A DNA stretch of 64,000 nucleotides from the NCBI RefSeq assembly GCF_900104395.1, contig NZ_FMXX01000005.1; one strand, 5' to 3'. The notes beneath the pieces are model-generated. The model saw nothing but the letters and a program-made list of their open reading frames with translations. It had not been told where the DNA came from and made no database searches. Made by a program: the position numbers and the translations under genes. This stretch comes from Fusobacterium_C necrophorum. GTDB lineage: Bacteria; Fusobacteriota; Fusobacteriia; Fusobacteriales; Fusobacteriaceae. Below are positions 1 through 9,762 of this stretch, piece after piece. Positions within the stretch are counted from its first letter, which is position 1; every line of letters starts with the position of its first letter.

Positions 1-3000
1 CTTGATTTTGCTTGGAAGATGTCATCCACTACCAAATATCTACGATGCATTTTATTTCTTCCTATAAAGATTTCTCCCGAGGTTGTCCAATTCAAACTGT
101 TATTATGGTCATAGGCTCGAGATTTGAAGATTCCCAATTTTGCTTGTAGCATTTCTTCTTTCGATTTTCCGATATCTTTGAATTTCAATTCGTTATGAAC
201 CAAACCTGTATACCAACCTGTTGTATTTCCAAGTTGTACGGTTTCACTTTCGTGTAAGTAAGCAAATCCTTGGGCATGATTCGTATAATCAATAATTCCT
301 GCCGTATCTGTGTTGTATTCTCCTCGCATTCCAAAGGCTTTTATCTTGTTAGAATCTTTGGACTTCGTATCCCATTCTTTCTTAAGATACTTCAATTCTT
401 GATCCAAGATTTTTCCTGTTGCTTGGATTCTTTGTTGTACATTCGCATATTGGTGCCCCATCATTTCGTCGGTTGCTTGGAAGAACAAAATTCTTTCATT
501 GTTTCCAATTCCGTTTAATTTTTGGAACAATTGATTTTCACGACTTCCTAATGCTTCCACTCCATATCGTTGTTCCAATCCGTCTAAGAAGTTATAAGTA
601 TCTTTCTTATCTACCGGGGTTGCTTGATTTCCTGCCCAAACGGTATAAGGGGCTTTTACCAGATAAGCACTTCGGATTGTGTAATCCGGTAATTGAGTAA
701 TAGATGCCATCCAATTCAAAGAACCAGAATAGATAGACCATTTTTCAATTCCTGATTTTCGAATCACTTCATTGTATGGTTCTATCATTTCTTGACTCAG
801 TTGAATGTATTTGCTGTTGGTATATTTTGTAGCTTCCGTACCTATTATCAAATCAGCTTCCGTTAATCCAGGAAGTGCTCCAAGGTTTGTAATAGGTTTA
901 GTATAATTAATTCCTGAAGTATTGATATACATTCCTATAGAAGACATTGGAATATCATTTGGAACTCTGTTAGGAATTGCTTGCACATCTACTATTGTTG
1001 GAGTTTTTACTATTCCATTTGTTATAATTGTTGCCTCTGGGGCTCCTGCAGGTGCATGAATTTTAACATCTCCCATTTCTTTACTCATATCTGCAGCTTC
1101 AATTTTCTTTGTAATATTAATACTTCCATAATTTTCGATAATAGCTCCATTGACATAGAATAATCCATATCCTTTGTCTGCATTGACATTGACAGTAGCT
1201 CCTGAATGATTTATAAATCGGCTCCCTTTCATCACTGCAACTCCTATTTGCCCCTTATTTCCACTTCCAACCGTGTAAATATGTCCATAGTTTTCTCCGG
1301 TTGCTCCTTCTTCAATGAACATTCCTATATTCTTCTTAGGAGCACTCACTTCAATATTTCCGTAGTTTATTGCCTTTGATCCTGTTCCTGTTGCATACAT
1401 TCCTATGCTATCAGGAGTTGTTACTCGAATTGTTCCATGGTTTTCAATATTTCCAAGACCTCTTATAACTTTAATTCCTGAGTGAGGTGGATCTTCTTCA
1501 GCATATCCGGCAGCCATTCCAATTCCGTATCTTTTATTATCAGGATCTGTTATATCTGAAGCAGACACATTGATATCTCCATAGTTTTTTACAACACCAG
1601 GAGTTGAAGAAGCTCCTTTTAGATAACTGTAAATCCCTACATTTCCAATTCCATTTGCAAAATCGATATTTCCATAATTTTTCGTCGGACCGGAAACATA
1701 AAGTCCGTAATTTTCATCTCCGGCGGAAACTAAATGATTGTAATTTTCAATGTTTCCTGCCTGATCTGCAGAGTATAAGAAGATTGTATCCTTCCCTAAT
1801 GATACATTTCCAGTATTTCCCGCATATCCGGTTGTCACCGTATTTCCTTGCCCTGTCATAACATAGCCGAAAGAACCGTCTCCTATTGTCATATCGGATG
1901 TTTTACTATTCAAAGTTTGATGATCTCCTGCAAGATATACCGCTACTCCTTCTTTATTTTTTCCTAAAGAAGCACCAATAGATAATTTCGCTCCATTTTC
2001 AATTGTTACTTCTCCTTCTTTCGAATAAATTCCTATTCCTCCCTCTCCAGCTGAAATTTCTGAAATTGCACCGGAATTGACATTTCCTCCGTATATTCCT
2101 ATAGATTGTTTTCCTGCCACTACTTTACCATCGTTCACAATAGTGCTATTGATTCCATTGGCTGAAAAAATTCCCAAACTTGGATTAGCCGGATTAGAAG
2201 AATCTCCTATGGTGATGCTGCCACTATTTTTCATAATATGACCTGCAATCGTTACATTTTCCGAATGCATTCCTATAGATTGATCTCCGGTTAAAGAAAT
2301 TGTTCCCGCATTTTCAATATTTCCCCCGGCTTTTTGAGACATTCCCACTGCTTTGCTGGAACTGCTTTCTATTGTCGCTCCGGTTTGGTTTTCTAATGTT
2401 CCACCTTCCGTACGCATTGCCAAAGAATTTTCTCCTACTTTGATATTTCCTTTGTTGACTCCGGTATTTTCGACTACATAAATTCCGGAACCGTTCTTTC
2501 CAATTTCAATCTTTCCGTTAGGCTCATTCGTAATTGATGTAGAAGATGCTGTTTTTGCTCCATACAAAGCGGAAGATCCATCACCGGTTAAAGAAATTGT
2601 ACCTGCATTGGATACAGCCCCTCCATTTGTAGCATATACCCCCACCACTTTTTTATTGGTGGAAGAAATATTGGTTGCTGATTTTAAATTTACTGTAGAA
2701 TGGTTAGCATTCATAAAAATTGTTTCATCATTTGCAACAGCTTTTGTATTTTCATAATTTAATGTACTATTTGTAGCATTGATATAGGTATAAGGATTGG
2801 TGGAAGTTAAAGTTAAGTCATCCTTGAAATTTGTTCCGGATGTTAAATTCACTCCCTCCAACACATAGGTAGCCGAATCTTTGTCGATAATAGCAATGCT
2901 TCCTCCTGTTCCTAAGAACTTGCTATTTAGACCTGCAATTTTAAATCCTGCCGATCCTTTTCCTATGGTATAAGTACCTGCCGTTACGTTGATCTCAGAA

Positions 3001-6000
3001 GCTGTTGCATTGACTCCCACGCTTCCTTCTTTCACAGAAATATCTCCGCTGGAATTTAATCTTCCATTTTTCATTAATATTCCACTGCTTCCAGTTACTT
3101 GTGAAAAATCAATGTTACCGGAATGGTTAATGATGGAAGTTGCTCCGGGATATGCTACAGTATCATTAGGAGCATAAATACCAAATAGCCCAGATTTTCC
3201 ATTAATTCCTTTGATATTTCCACTATTAGTAATATTAATATGCTTTTCCCAAGCAGGAAGAGAAGAAGTGATTTTGTTTGTTCCCCAAATTCCTACACCG
3301 TTAGTCCCCAATTCAATGTCTCCGGAGTTTTCCAATTTCGAATTGGAAGCTCCGAATAAAGCGATACTGTTTTCCCCTGCTCCGTTGATAGCATCCATTT
3401 TAATACTTCCACTGTTGATTCCTGTTCCAAAGTCAACGACGATTGCAGTTCCTTTTTTCTTGGAGAAATCTATCGTTCCTTTATTTTCCACTTTTACAGT
3501 CGTATTATCCGCTGCTCCATCAAAATTAGCCTGTGCAATCGCGATATTTTGAGAGGAAGCATCCGTTCCTGTCATTTTTTTACCAGATTCCACAGTAACA
3601 TTAGAATTCAAAAAATCTACTCTATAATATTTATCAATTGTCGCACCGGTATGATTATCTAAATTAACATCACTATCTATAGATAAAGAAGCTTTTGTTG
3701 CTTTATACGCTTTAAAATTCGGACTACTATTAATTGTGTCAATTTTGACATTACTTCCCAAAAAATTATTGATTTGACTAATATCCACAGTGCTTAATCC
3801 TATAGCACTTGTATTTGGACTTGTATTATCCAATACAAATAGAGTCGAATTTTCATCTAATGTTAATTCTATTTGATTTGATCCACTTCCAGTAAACATG
3901 GTATTTAATTTATCTGCAGTTTGCCCTGAGGTTGTTCCAGGGGTTGTATCTTTAAAGTAGAAAGCGGTCGCTTTATTCGTTAATTTCCCGGTTATAGGTC
4001 CCTGTAAAGCAAACTTTCCTTCTGCATTATTGCTTCCACTTGTATAGTTATAGAATAATAAAGTTCCATCTCCATCTGCTTCTAATTTGGTTGTTCCTCC
4101 TAATTTAATGATTGCCTTATCTGCAAAAAGACCTAAAGCTTTATTTTCTGCTCTCATGGTTCCGCCGGTAATCTCCGTGTTAGAAGAAGGATTTTTTGCA
4201 TACAAAGTGATCGATTTTTCTCCAGAAGTCAAAAGTTTTCCACTTGTCATTGTAAATTTTCCTATATTATATACCCCTGTTACTTTAGTCCCGGATAAAG
4301 AAATCGTTCCTTGATTTCCTCCAGAAGATGCTGCATCATTTATAACCATCCCAACAACTCCGTTTAAACCGGCGTTTCCTTCAATCTTAGCATTGTTTGT
4401 ATTTACAATCTCTGCTCCTAATTGAGAAAACATACCGATTCCCTTGGTTACATTGGAAAGCTTAATATTTTTGTCATTGCTAGCGACTGCCTGATGCGAA
4501 TTCTCAGATTTTTGAGCAACCATACCAATATTTTCCGAACCACCAGTAATATTAATACTTCCTTTATTGATTGCTTCCGGAGTCAACGGAGCTGTGTCGT
4601 CTGTAGCAAAACTTCCCAAATCCACTCTCATTCCTATATTTTTAGTTCCACTAACTGAAATAGTTCCACTGGTATCATTGGTAATATTGTCATCTGATTT
4701 TAATATCATAACCATACCGGTATTTCCTTGCCCACCGGAGACTTCAATAGTTCCTTCATTTTTAACCTTATCTTTGTAGGCTCGAATAGCAGAGGTATTG
4801 GTTAATGAGGAATCTTCCAAGACAGCAATTCCCGAAGAAAGAGAATTTCCAGATCCATTATTTCCTTTAATATTGATGGTTCCTCCTGCATTAGAAAAAG
4901 TCATCTTTTCTTCTGATACTCTGGAAGATAATTTTAATCCATAACTTTCAATTCCACCCATATTTATTGTTCCATTATTTTGTACTGTAATATGCGTTTT
5001 GTCTGAGCCAGGAGCATATATTTGTATTCCGATGGAACTTTTTCCATTAAAATTAATGTTTCCACCATTATCGTTGATTAGTCTATAATCACTTAAACTT
5101 CTAGTATCATTATCTTCTGTCGTTAAAATCAAGCCTATTTTATATCCCATATATCCTCCGGGTGTAATTACATATCCCATATTATCTACTACATCCGGAG
5201 TTCTCGTAATAGGAATACTTCCCCCTCCTAACTTTGTAGAAAGATTTAGTGTTCCACTCGTAGAAGCCTCTATTTCTTCGCCACTTTTCTTTATTTTCCC
5301 TTTTTTATACCCTCCTATTAAATCATCTGTTTCTTCTACAATATCTGTAATAGTTCCGATATTAGAAACTTCTCTTACTCCTTGAGTGGTTGAAGCATAA
5401 ATAGTATCTGTTTGTATTTCGAATCCGACCACTAGAGGTCCTTTCAATTTTACTATTCCTCCATTTTTTACCTTTCCATTAATTAGATTATCTAAAGTAG
5501 CCACTCTGGATCCTCCAACGAGAAATGCTTGCCCGTTATAAGGTCTTCCGTCAGCAGCTTCCTTATCTTTTTGAGATTGTGTTAAAGGATTGATGGAATC
5601 TATGGTTACATCCTGTTGAAAAGTTGCAATTCCTCCTCCTGTTCTTCCTGTGTAATCAAAAAATACTTTTAATAACGTATTCCCAGTTGAATCCCAACTA
5701 TGTCTTAAGGATGGAGAATTAGTATTTGCAACTGTTAAAGTTTGATTTGAACTTGAATTAGTAAAAGAATTAGGAGTTCCGATATTTGGAACGTATGCTC
5801 CCCCATTTGTACCATTTCCACAACCTGTCATAGAATTACAAAAAGACCCTAATTTTATATTAAAAGTAGGTGGATTGGGTAGACTGACTTGAACAGGATC
5901 CGGTGCCACCGGATTAAATGGAGTGATCGCTACTACCGGCGGTGTTGGTGGAGTCGGTTCTCCGGGAATATTCAATATAGTTGGCGGATTAATCACTATC

Positions 6001-6641
6001 GTTGGAGAAGTTATACTGATAGGATTTTTTACCACTTCTTTTGGCTTAACTGAAGCCCCTAATTCTATTGATAAAACCGGTTCTTGTGCTACTGTAGTAC
6101 TTGCTATCCCATAGTCACTTCTTAATCCTTCTCTTGCAGAAGAAGTTGCAGCATACGGGTCTGTTGATTTCGGTATTTCTCCATAGCGTAAACTATCAGG
6201 GGAAATATTTCTTACAAATAAATCATTACTTCTCGTAAAAATTCCTGCATAAGGATATTTTTCCTTCTTATCTCCTCTTCCATTGTAGCTTACTGACCAG
6301 TTATTATATAAATAATTCATTCCGAATTGCCAAGAACTCCACGGAGATTTTACCACTTGATCTCCTTGTTCCATTAATTGAATCAATTCTAATTTTGCAC
6401 CGCTCAACAATTTATTGTTTTCCGCTCGCAACCTCTCGAAGCTTCCTGTCATACTTTCCAAAGATTGTCCTATTTCCGGTCTTGTCATCAAAACTACCTG
6501 TTCTGTTACCATCTCTTCTGCGAAAGCTTTCATTCCCAACATTAAAAAAACGATAGCCACTCCTGTGGAAAATGGAATCGACTTGTATCGTTTCGCCATC
6601 GCACGCAAGTGTTTTTCCATTTGATATAATGGATTCTTCAT
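1..6641 (-). CDS. Giant autotransporter adhesin (type Va), 3' end outside window
   Basis: The frame stays open from the ATG at 6641 to the left edge, giving about 2,213 codons without the C-terminal end. The start is supported by an AGAAGG ribosome site and a good promoter. The N-terminus has a long, basic signal region (residues 1-42, ending GMKAFAEE) and a charged, coiled-coil-like stretch typical of fusobacterial autotransporters. A Pro-rich segment (PTPPTPP, about residue 230) comes before a very long passenger made of degenerate NxGxI/GxIxLxG units, which predicts a beta-helix. From about residue 2,040 the sequence changes to amphipathic strands, taken as the beginning of the translocator barrel. 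Known relatives are fusobacterial surface adhesins such as RadD and Fap2. The specific ligand cannot be told from sequence. It sits alone, after the terminator of the upstream run. Two Cys near residue 278 (motif SFCNSMTGC) are unusual for this class. Confidence 0.9.
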   Translation of the reverse strand, partial: MKNPLYQMEKHLRAMAKRYKSIPFSTGVAIVFLMLGMKAFAEEMVTEQVVLMTRPEIGQSLESMTGSFERLRAENNKLLSGAKLELIQLMEQGDQVVKSPWSSWQFGMNYLYNNWSVSYNGRGDKKEKYPYAGIFTRSNDLFVRNISPDSLRYGEIPKSTDPYAATSSAREGLRSDYGIASTTVAQEPVLSIELGASVKPKEVVKNPISITSPTIVINPPTILNIPGEPTPPTPPVVAITPFNPVAPDPVQVSLPNPPTFNIKLGSFCNSMTGCGNGTNGGAYVPNIGTPNSFTNSSSNQTLTVANTNSPSLRHSWDSTGNTLLKVFFDYTGRTGGGIATFQQDVTIDSINPLTQSQKDKEAADGRPYNGQAFLVGGSRVATLDNLINGKVKNGGIVKLKGPLVVGFEIQTDTIYASTTQGVREVSNIGTITDIVEETDDLIGGYKKGKIKKSGEEIEASTSGTLNLSTKLGGGSIPITRTPDVVDNMGYVITPGGYMGYKIGLILTTEDNDTRSLSDYRLINDNGGNINFNGKSSIGIQIYAPGSDKTHITVQNNGTINMGGIESYGLKLSSRVSEEKMTFSNAGGTINIKGNNGSGNSLSSGIAVLEDSSLTNTSAIRAYKDKVKNEGTIEVSGGQGNTGMVMILKSDDNITNDTSGTISVSGTKNIGMRVDLGSFATDDTAPLTPEAINKGSINITGGSENIGMVAQKSENSHQAVASNDKNIKLSNVTKGIGMFSQLGAEIVNTNNAKIEGNAGLNGVVGMVINDAASSGGNQGTISLSGTKVTGVYNIGKFTMTSGKLLTSGEKSITLYAKNPSSNTEITGGTMRAENKALGLFADKAIIKLGGTTKLEADGDGTLLFYNYTSGSNNAEGKFALQGPITGKLTNKATAFYFKDTTPGTTSGQTADKLNTMFTGSGSNQIELTLDENSTLFVLDNTSPNTSAIGLSTVDISQINNFLGSNVKIDTINSSPNFKAYKATKASLSIDSDVNLDNHTGATIDKYYRVDFLNSNVTVESGKKMTGTDASSQNIAIAQANFDGAADNTTVKVENKGTIDFSKKKGTAIVVDFGTGINSGSIKMDAINGAGENSIALFGASNSKLENSGDIELGTNGVGIWGTNKITSSLPAWEKHINITNSGNIKGINGKSGLFGIYAPNDTVAYPGATSIINHSGNIDFSQVTGSSGILMKNGRLNSSGDISVKEGSVGVNATASEINVTAGTYTIGKGSAGFKIAGLNSKFLGTGGSIAIIDKDSATYVLEGVNLTSGTNFKDDLTLTSTNPYTYINATNSTLNYENTKAVANDETIFMNANHSTVNLKSATNISSTNKKVVGVYATNGGAVSNAGTISLTGDGSSALYGAKTASSTSITNEPNGKIEIGKNGSGIYVVENTGVNKGNIKVGENSLAMRTEGGTLENQTGATIESSSSKAVGMSQKAGGNIENAGTISLTGDQSIGMHSENVTIAGHIMKNSGSITIGDSSNPANPSLGIFSANGINSTIVNDGKVVAGKQSIGIYGGNVNSGAISEISAGEGGIGIYSKEGEVTIENGAKLSIGASLGKNKEGVAVYLAGDHQTLNSKTSDMTIGDGSFGYVMTGQGNTVTTGYAGNTGNVSLGKDTIFLYSADQAGNIENYNHLVSAGDENYGLYVSGPTKNYGNIDFANGIGNVGIYSYLKGASSTPGVVKNYGDINVSASDITDPDNKRYGIGMAAGYAEEDPPHSGIKVIRGLGNIENHGTIRVTTPDSIGMYATGTGSKAINYGNIEVSAPKKNIGMFIEEGATGENYGHIYTVGSGNKGQIGVAVMKGSRFINHSGATVNVNADKGYGLFYVNGAIIENYGSINITKKIEAADMSKEMGDVKIHAPAGAPEATIITNGIVKTPTIVDVQAIPNRVPNDIPMSSIGMYINTSGINYTKPITNLGALPGLTEADLIIGTEATKYTNSKYIQLSQEMIEPYNEVIRKSGIEKWSIYSGSLNWMASITQLPDYTIRSAYLVKAPYTVWAGNQATPVDKKDTYNFLDGLEQRYGVEALGSRENQLFQKLNGIGNNERILFFQATDEMMGHQYANVQQRIQATGKILDQELKYLKKEWDTKSKDSNKIKAFGMRGEYNTDTAGIIDYTNHAQGFAYLHESETVQLGNTTGWYTGLVHNELKFKDIGKSKEEMLQAKLGIFKSRAYDHNNSLNWTTSGEIFIGRNKMHRRYLVVDDIFQAKS

Positions 6642-6685
6642 CTTTTTCACCTTCTATTATCTAAGAATTTATAAATCATATTATT

Positions 6686-6714
6686 ATAATATATATTTCT
6701 CCATGAAAAATCAA
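6686..6714 (-). promoter_or_regulatory. Promoter of the autotransporter gene
   Basis: Reading the minus strand, TTGATT (6714-6709) is followed after 17 bp by TATTAT (6691-6686). This is a good sigma-70-type match 45 bp upstream of the ATG at 6641, and it lies after the terminator of the preceding transcription unit. Confidence 0.6.
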
Positions 6715-6780
6715 GATATTTTAATTTAAAAACAAACATTTTGTATTGAAATAATATTTCCATCGTTTTATGAAATTTTG

Positions 6781-6834
6781 AGAAAAGAAAAAAAACAAAA
6801 GCAAAAGCCAAACTCTTTCAAGTCCAGCTCTTGC
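6781..6834 (-). terminator. Rho-independent terminator after the Na/Pi symporter gene
   Basis: On the minus strand a 14-bp stem (GCAAGAGCTGGACT paired with AGTTTGGCTTTTGC, with several G-U pairs) and a 6-nt loop are followed by a long T-rich tract (6800-6781). It lies 54 bp after the stop of the symporter gene and closes the 14-gene run that begins at hpt. Confidence 0.8.
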
Positions 6835-6887
6835 TTTCTTAATTCTTTTGGAAACTCTTATTTAGTATCCTTCTATTTTTACTGCTA

Positions 6888-8522
6888 TTACAATTTCATA
6901 TAGTATTCGATAATATTATAAATATGGTCTGCAGCTCTTTGGTAATAGTTGATAATATCCGAGAACTCCGTATTCAATCTGGAAGGAATGATATTTTCCG
7001 TATTGTCTTTGAAGTGTTCCTTTCGCTTCATCTTGCAGAAGTTTTTAATTTCATTGTATTCGTCAATTCCATCAGAAAAATACTTCATTTCTTTGCTTTC
7101 ATAGCCATGATGAATATGTTGAAAGAATTTCACAATTTTATCATTTAAATCCTTCAAAATTTCTACTCGAAACCCTTCAATCAGGATGTTATGTTCCTGC
7201 AATTTTTCGATAGAGTCCCCAATTCTTCCAATATAGTCACTAATGGTTTCATATTCATCGCAAACCAGTAAATTTCTTCTGGTTTTTTCAATATACTCCT
7301 GATTTAAAGTTCGATTCAAAAGAGCATAATTCACGTTATTGATTTCCTTTTCATACAGATCCAATTTGTCTTCCACTTCATTGATTTCTGCCACATTAAC
7401 AGATATTTTTTCAGAGTCTTCATACAATTCTTCCAAACGGAAGAAAATATGTTTAATGTATTTTCCCATGGTCAGTACTTCGTTCTTGGTTTGATCAATA
7501 ATTACGGTAGGCAACATTTTTCCCATGGCGGAAAGCTTGGTAACCTTCATTTCCCCTTCTTCCATGTTTTCATCATTTGGTACTACTTTTTGTAAGAATG
7601 TATCAAACATACCTATAAAGGGAATCAATAAGATAACATTACAAATATTGAAAAAAGTATGAGCGGAAGCAATCGCCGCTCCCATATGATGCATCGGATC
7701 CAAAATATTCTCCAAAGCGAATAAATAGTAAGGGAAAATAGCAGTGACCCATAGCACTCCGATGAGATTGATTAAAGTATGAGCATAGGCTGCCCGTTTT
7801 GCATTGGAAGAAGCTCCAAGGGAAGCCAATAAGGCCGTAATTGTCGTTCCTACATTTTCTCCCAGCACCAAAGCTACCGCCGTCGGATAATCAATCAAAC
7901 CTTGACTTGCCAAGGTAATCGTAATCCCCAAAGTAGCAGCGGAAGATTGCACAATTCCGGTAATAGCGGCTCCCACCAAAGCTACTTTTAACACTCCCAA
8001 ATAGGAATTGGCTTGAAAGGCTTGAAACATGTTCACAAATTCCGGTAAGTCCCGTAAAGGTCGCAGCCCGTCACTCATAAGCTGTAATCCCAAAAAAATA
8101 AATCCGAAGCCCATCAAAGTTCGTAAACGAATCTTGATCTTATCTTCCTTTTTAAACATTAAGAGAATGGCGGCGACTCCCACAATTGGCAAACCGTATT
8201 TTCCAATATTCATGGCAAGTAACCAACCTGTAATAGTAGTCCCGATATTCGCTCCTAAAATAATTCCTAAGGCTTGTTTTAAGGTCAACAAAGATGCATT
8301 GACAAATCCAATCGTCATCACGGTACTGACCGAAGAAGATTGTACCAAAGCGGTTATGAGAATCCCTGTAAAAATTCCCAGTACCCGATTGGTCGTTAAA
8401 GTTGCCAAAATCTTTTTCAAACGTGGTCCTGCAATTTTCTGCATTCCGGAGGACATATTATCCATTCCCAACAAAAAAATTCCCAGTCCTCCTACAACGG
8501 TACATAATACCTGAAAATACAT
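6888..8522 (-). CDS. Na+/phosphate symporter with C-terminal PhoU-like domain
   Basis: Predicted inner-membrane sodium-dependent phosphate importer of 544 aa. It has the two inverted Na/Pi-cotransporter repeats, each with the QSS signature: QSSS at residues 61-64 with GANIGTT at 90-96, and QSSA at 192-195 with GENVGTT at 221-227. After about residue 340 there are no membrane segments but an acidic, helical PhoU-like domain, the usual bacterial NptA-like architecture and length. The start has an AGGAGG ribosome site. It is the last gene of the long run and follows the threonine ammonia-lyase gene after 20 bp. Phosphate as substrate is inferred from the family; related proteins may act on other anions. 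Confidence 0.9.
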   Translation of the reverse strand: MYFQVLCTVVGGLGIFLLGMDNMSSGMQKIAGPRLKKILATLTTNRVLGIFTGILITALVQSSSVSTVMTIGFVNASLLTLKQALGIILGANIGTTITGWLLAMNIGKYGLPIVGVAAILLMFKKEDKIKIRLRTLMGFGFIFLGLQLMSDGLRPLRDLPEFVNMFQAFQANSYLGVLKVALVGAAITGIVQSSAATLGITITLASQGLIDYPTAVALVLGENVGTTITALLASLGASSNAKRAAYAHTLINLIGVLWVTAIFPYYLFALENILDPMHHMGAAIASAHTFFNICNVILLIPFIGMFDTFLQKVVPNDENMEEGEMKVTKLSAMGKMLPTVIIDQTKNEVLTMGKYIKHIFFRLEELYEDSEKISVNVAEINEVEDKLDLYEKEINNVNYALLNRTLNQEYIEKTRRNLLVCDEYETISDYIGRIGDSIEKLQEHNILIEGFRVEILKDLNDKIVKFFQHIHHGYESKEMKYFSDGIDEYNEIKNFCKMKRKEHFKDNTENIIPSRLNTEFSDIINYYQRAADHIYNIIEYYMKL

Positions 8523-8542
8523 ATAACCTCCTGATATTTTTC

Positions 8543-9745
8543 TTATCCTGCGATTCTTGCTCCATTGTTTTCCAAAGCCAGATGAATCTCTTCCTGATGT
8601 TCTTTATCTCTACATTCTACGACCAAGTCCACTTTTACTTCCGTAATTGCTAGAGATGCTCTATATTTTGTCTGACTGATATAGATAATATTGGCATTTT
8701 GCTCATGAAGAACCCTTGTCAACTTCTCCATTTCTCCCGGTTTGTCTGAAATATATACGGTAATTTCATGACGTTGTCCATTCAATACCAAGGCCTTATT
8801 TACAATTTTTTCAATAAAGTTCATATCTACATTTCCACCTGAAATCACAGCACAAACTTTCTTTCCTTTCAAATTGACTTTTCCTGCCAATAAGGCGGCG
8901 ACCCCGGAAGCCCCTGCTCCTTCCGCCACTAATTTGCTCTTTTCCAACAAATAGAAAATTCCCTGTACAATTTCATCTTCCGTGACGGTAATCACTTCAT
9001 CCACATATTTTTTTACCAATTCCAAGGTTTTACATCCCACTTTTCGCACCGCAATTCCATCTGCAATCGTAGAACATTGCTCAATATCACAACATTCTCC
9101 TTTTTCCAAAGCAAGCGTCATCGAGGCCGCCCCTGCCGCTTCCACTCCGATCACCTTTACTTCCGGTTTTAAAGATTTTATCGCTGTGGCAATTCCTGCC
9201 AGGATTCCTCCACCCCCGATAGGAACCAAAACGGCATCGACATCGGGAAGTTGTTCTAAAATTTCAAGTCCGATCGTTCCCTGTCCTGCTATCACTTCCT
9301 CATCATCAAAAGGGTGTAAGAAAATAGCTCCTGTTTCTTTTTGAATTTCCAAAGCTTTTTGATAGGCATTGTCATAGACCGCTCCATGTAAGACAACTTC
9401 CGCTCCATATTCCTTTGTCGCTCGTACCTTAGACAAAGGAGCTCCCGCTGGCATTACAATGGTTGCTTTAATCCCCTTTGCCGTTGCTCCTAACGCCACT
9501 CCTTGAGCATGATTTCCCGCCGAAGATGCAATAACCCCACATTTTTTTTCTTCCTCTGACAAATGTGCGATTTTATTCAAAGCTCCTCGAAGTTTAAAAG
9601 ATCCTGTTTGTTGTAAATTTTCCAATTTAAAATAGACATCGTTTCCTGTCTGTACTCCTAATTTTGGACAATTCAATATCGGGGTCTTTCGAACGGAATC
9701 TCCAATACACTTTTTTGCTTCTTGAATTTTTTCCAGTGTTACCAT
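8543..9745 (-). CDS. ilvA: Threonine ammonia-lyase (threonine dehydratase)
   Basis: PLP enzyme of 400 aa that converts threonine to 2-oxobutyrate and ammonia. The PLP lysine is K51 in SFKLRGALNK, the phosphate-holding SAGNHAQG motif follows, and a glycine loop GGGG lies near residue 178. A single ACT domain occupies about residues 325-400, so the protein is of the short tdcB/ilvA type with one regulatory domain. In fusobacteria, which ferment amino acids, a catabolic role (threonine to propionate) is at least as likely as isoleucine synthesis; no other ilv genes are nearby. It sits 17 bp after the DUF2156 gene and 20 bp before the Na/Pi symporter gene. Confidence 0.92.
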   Translation of the reverse strand: MVTLEKIQEAKKCIGDSVRKTPILNCPKLGVQTGNDVYFKLENLQQTGSFKLRGALNKIAHLSEEEKKCGVIASSAGNHAQGVALGATAKGIKATIVMPAGAPLSKVRATKEYGAEVVLHGAVYDNAYQKALEIQKETGAIFLHPFDDEEVIAGQGTIGLEILEQLPDVDAVLVPIGGGGILAGIATAIKSLKPEVKVIGVEAAGAASMTLALEKGECCDIEQCSTIADGIAVRKVGCKTLELVKKYVDEVITVTEDEIVQGIFYLLEKSKLVAEGAGASGVAALLAGKVNLKGKKVCAVISGGNVDMNFIEKIVNKALVLNGQRHEITVYISDKPGEMEKLTRVLHEQNANIIYISQTKYRASLAITEVKVDLVVECRDKEHQEEIHLALENNGARIAG

Positions 9746-9762
9746 ACTCTTTCTCTCCTTTT

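Noticed and set aside
1000..5000. Recurring short DNA words (variants of tttccatt, attcctat and similar) suggesting a CRISPR array or satellite
   Set aside because: Spacing and sequence are irregular and follow the NxGxI protein repeats; no constant direct repeat with equal spacers.
1..6600. Many plus-strand ORFs of 60-113 aa inside the autotransporter gene
   Set aside because: They lie antisense to one continuous, repeat-rich minus-strand frame and have no ribosome sites; they are shadows of biased codon use.
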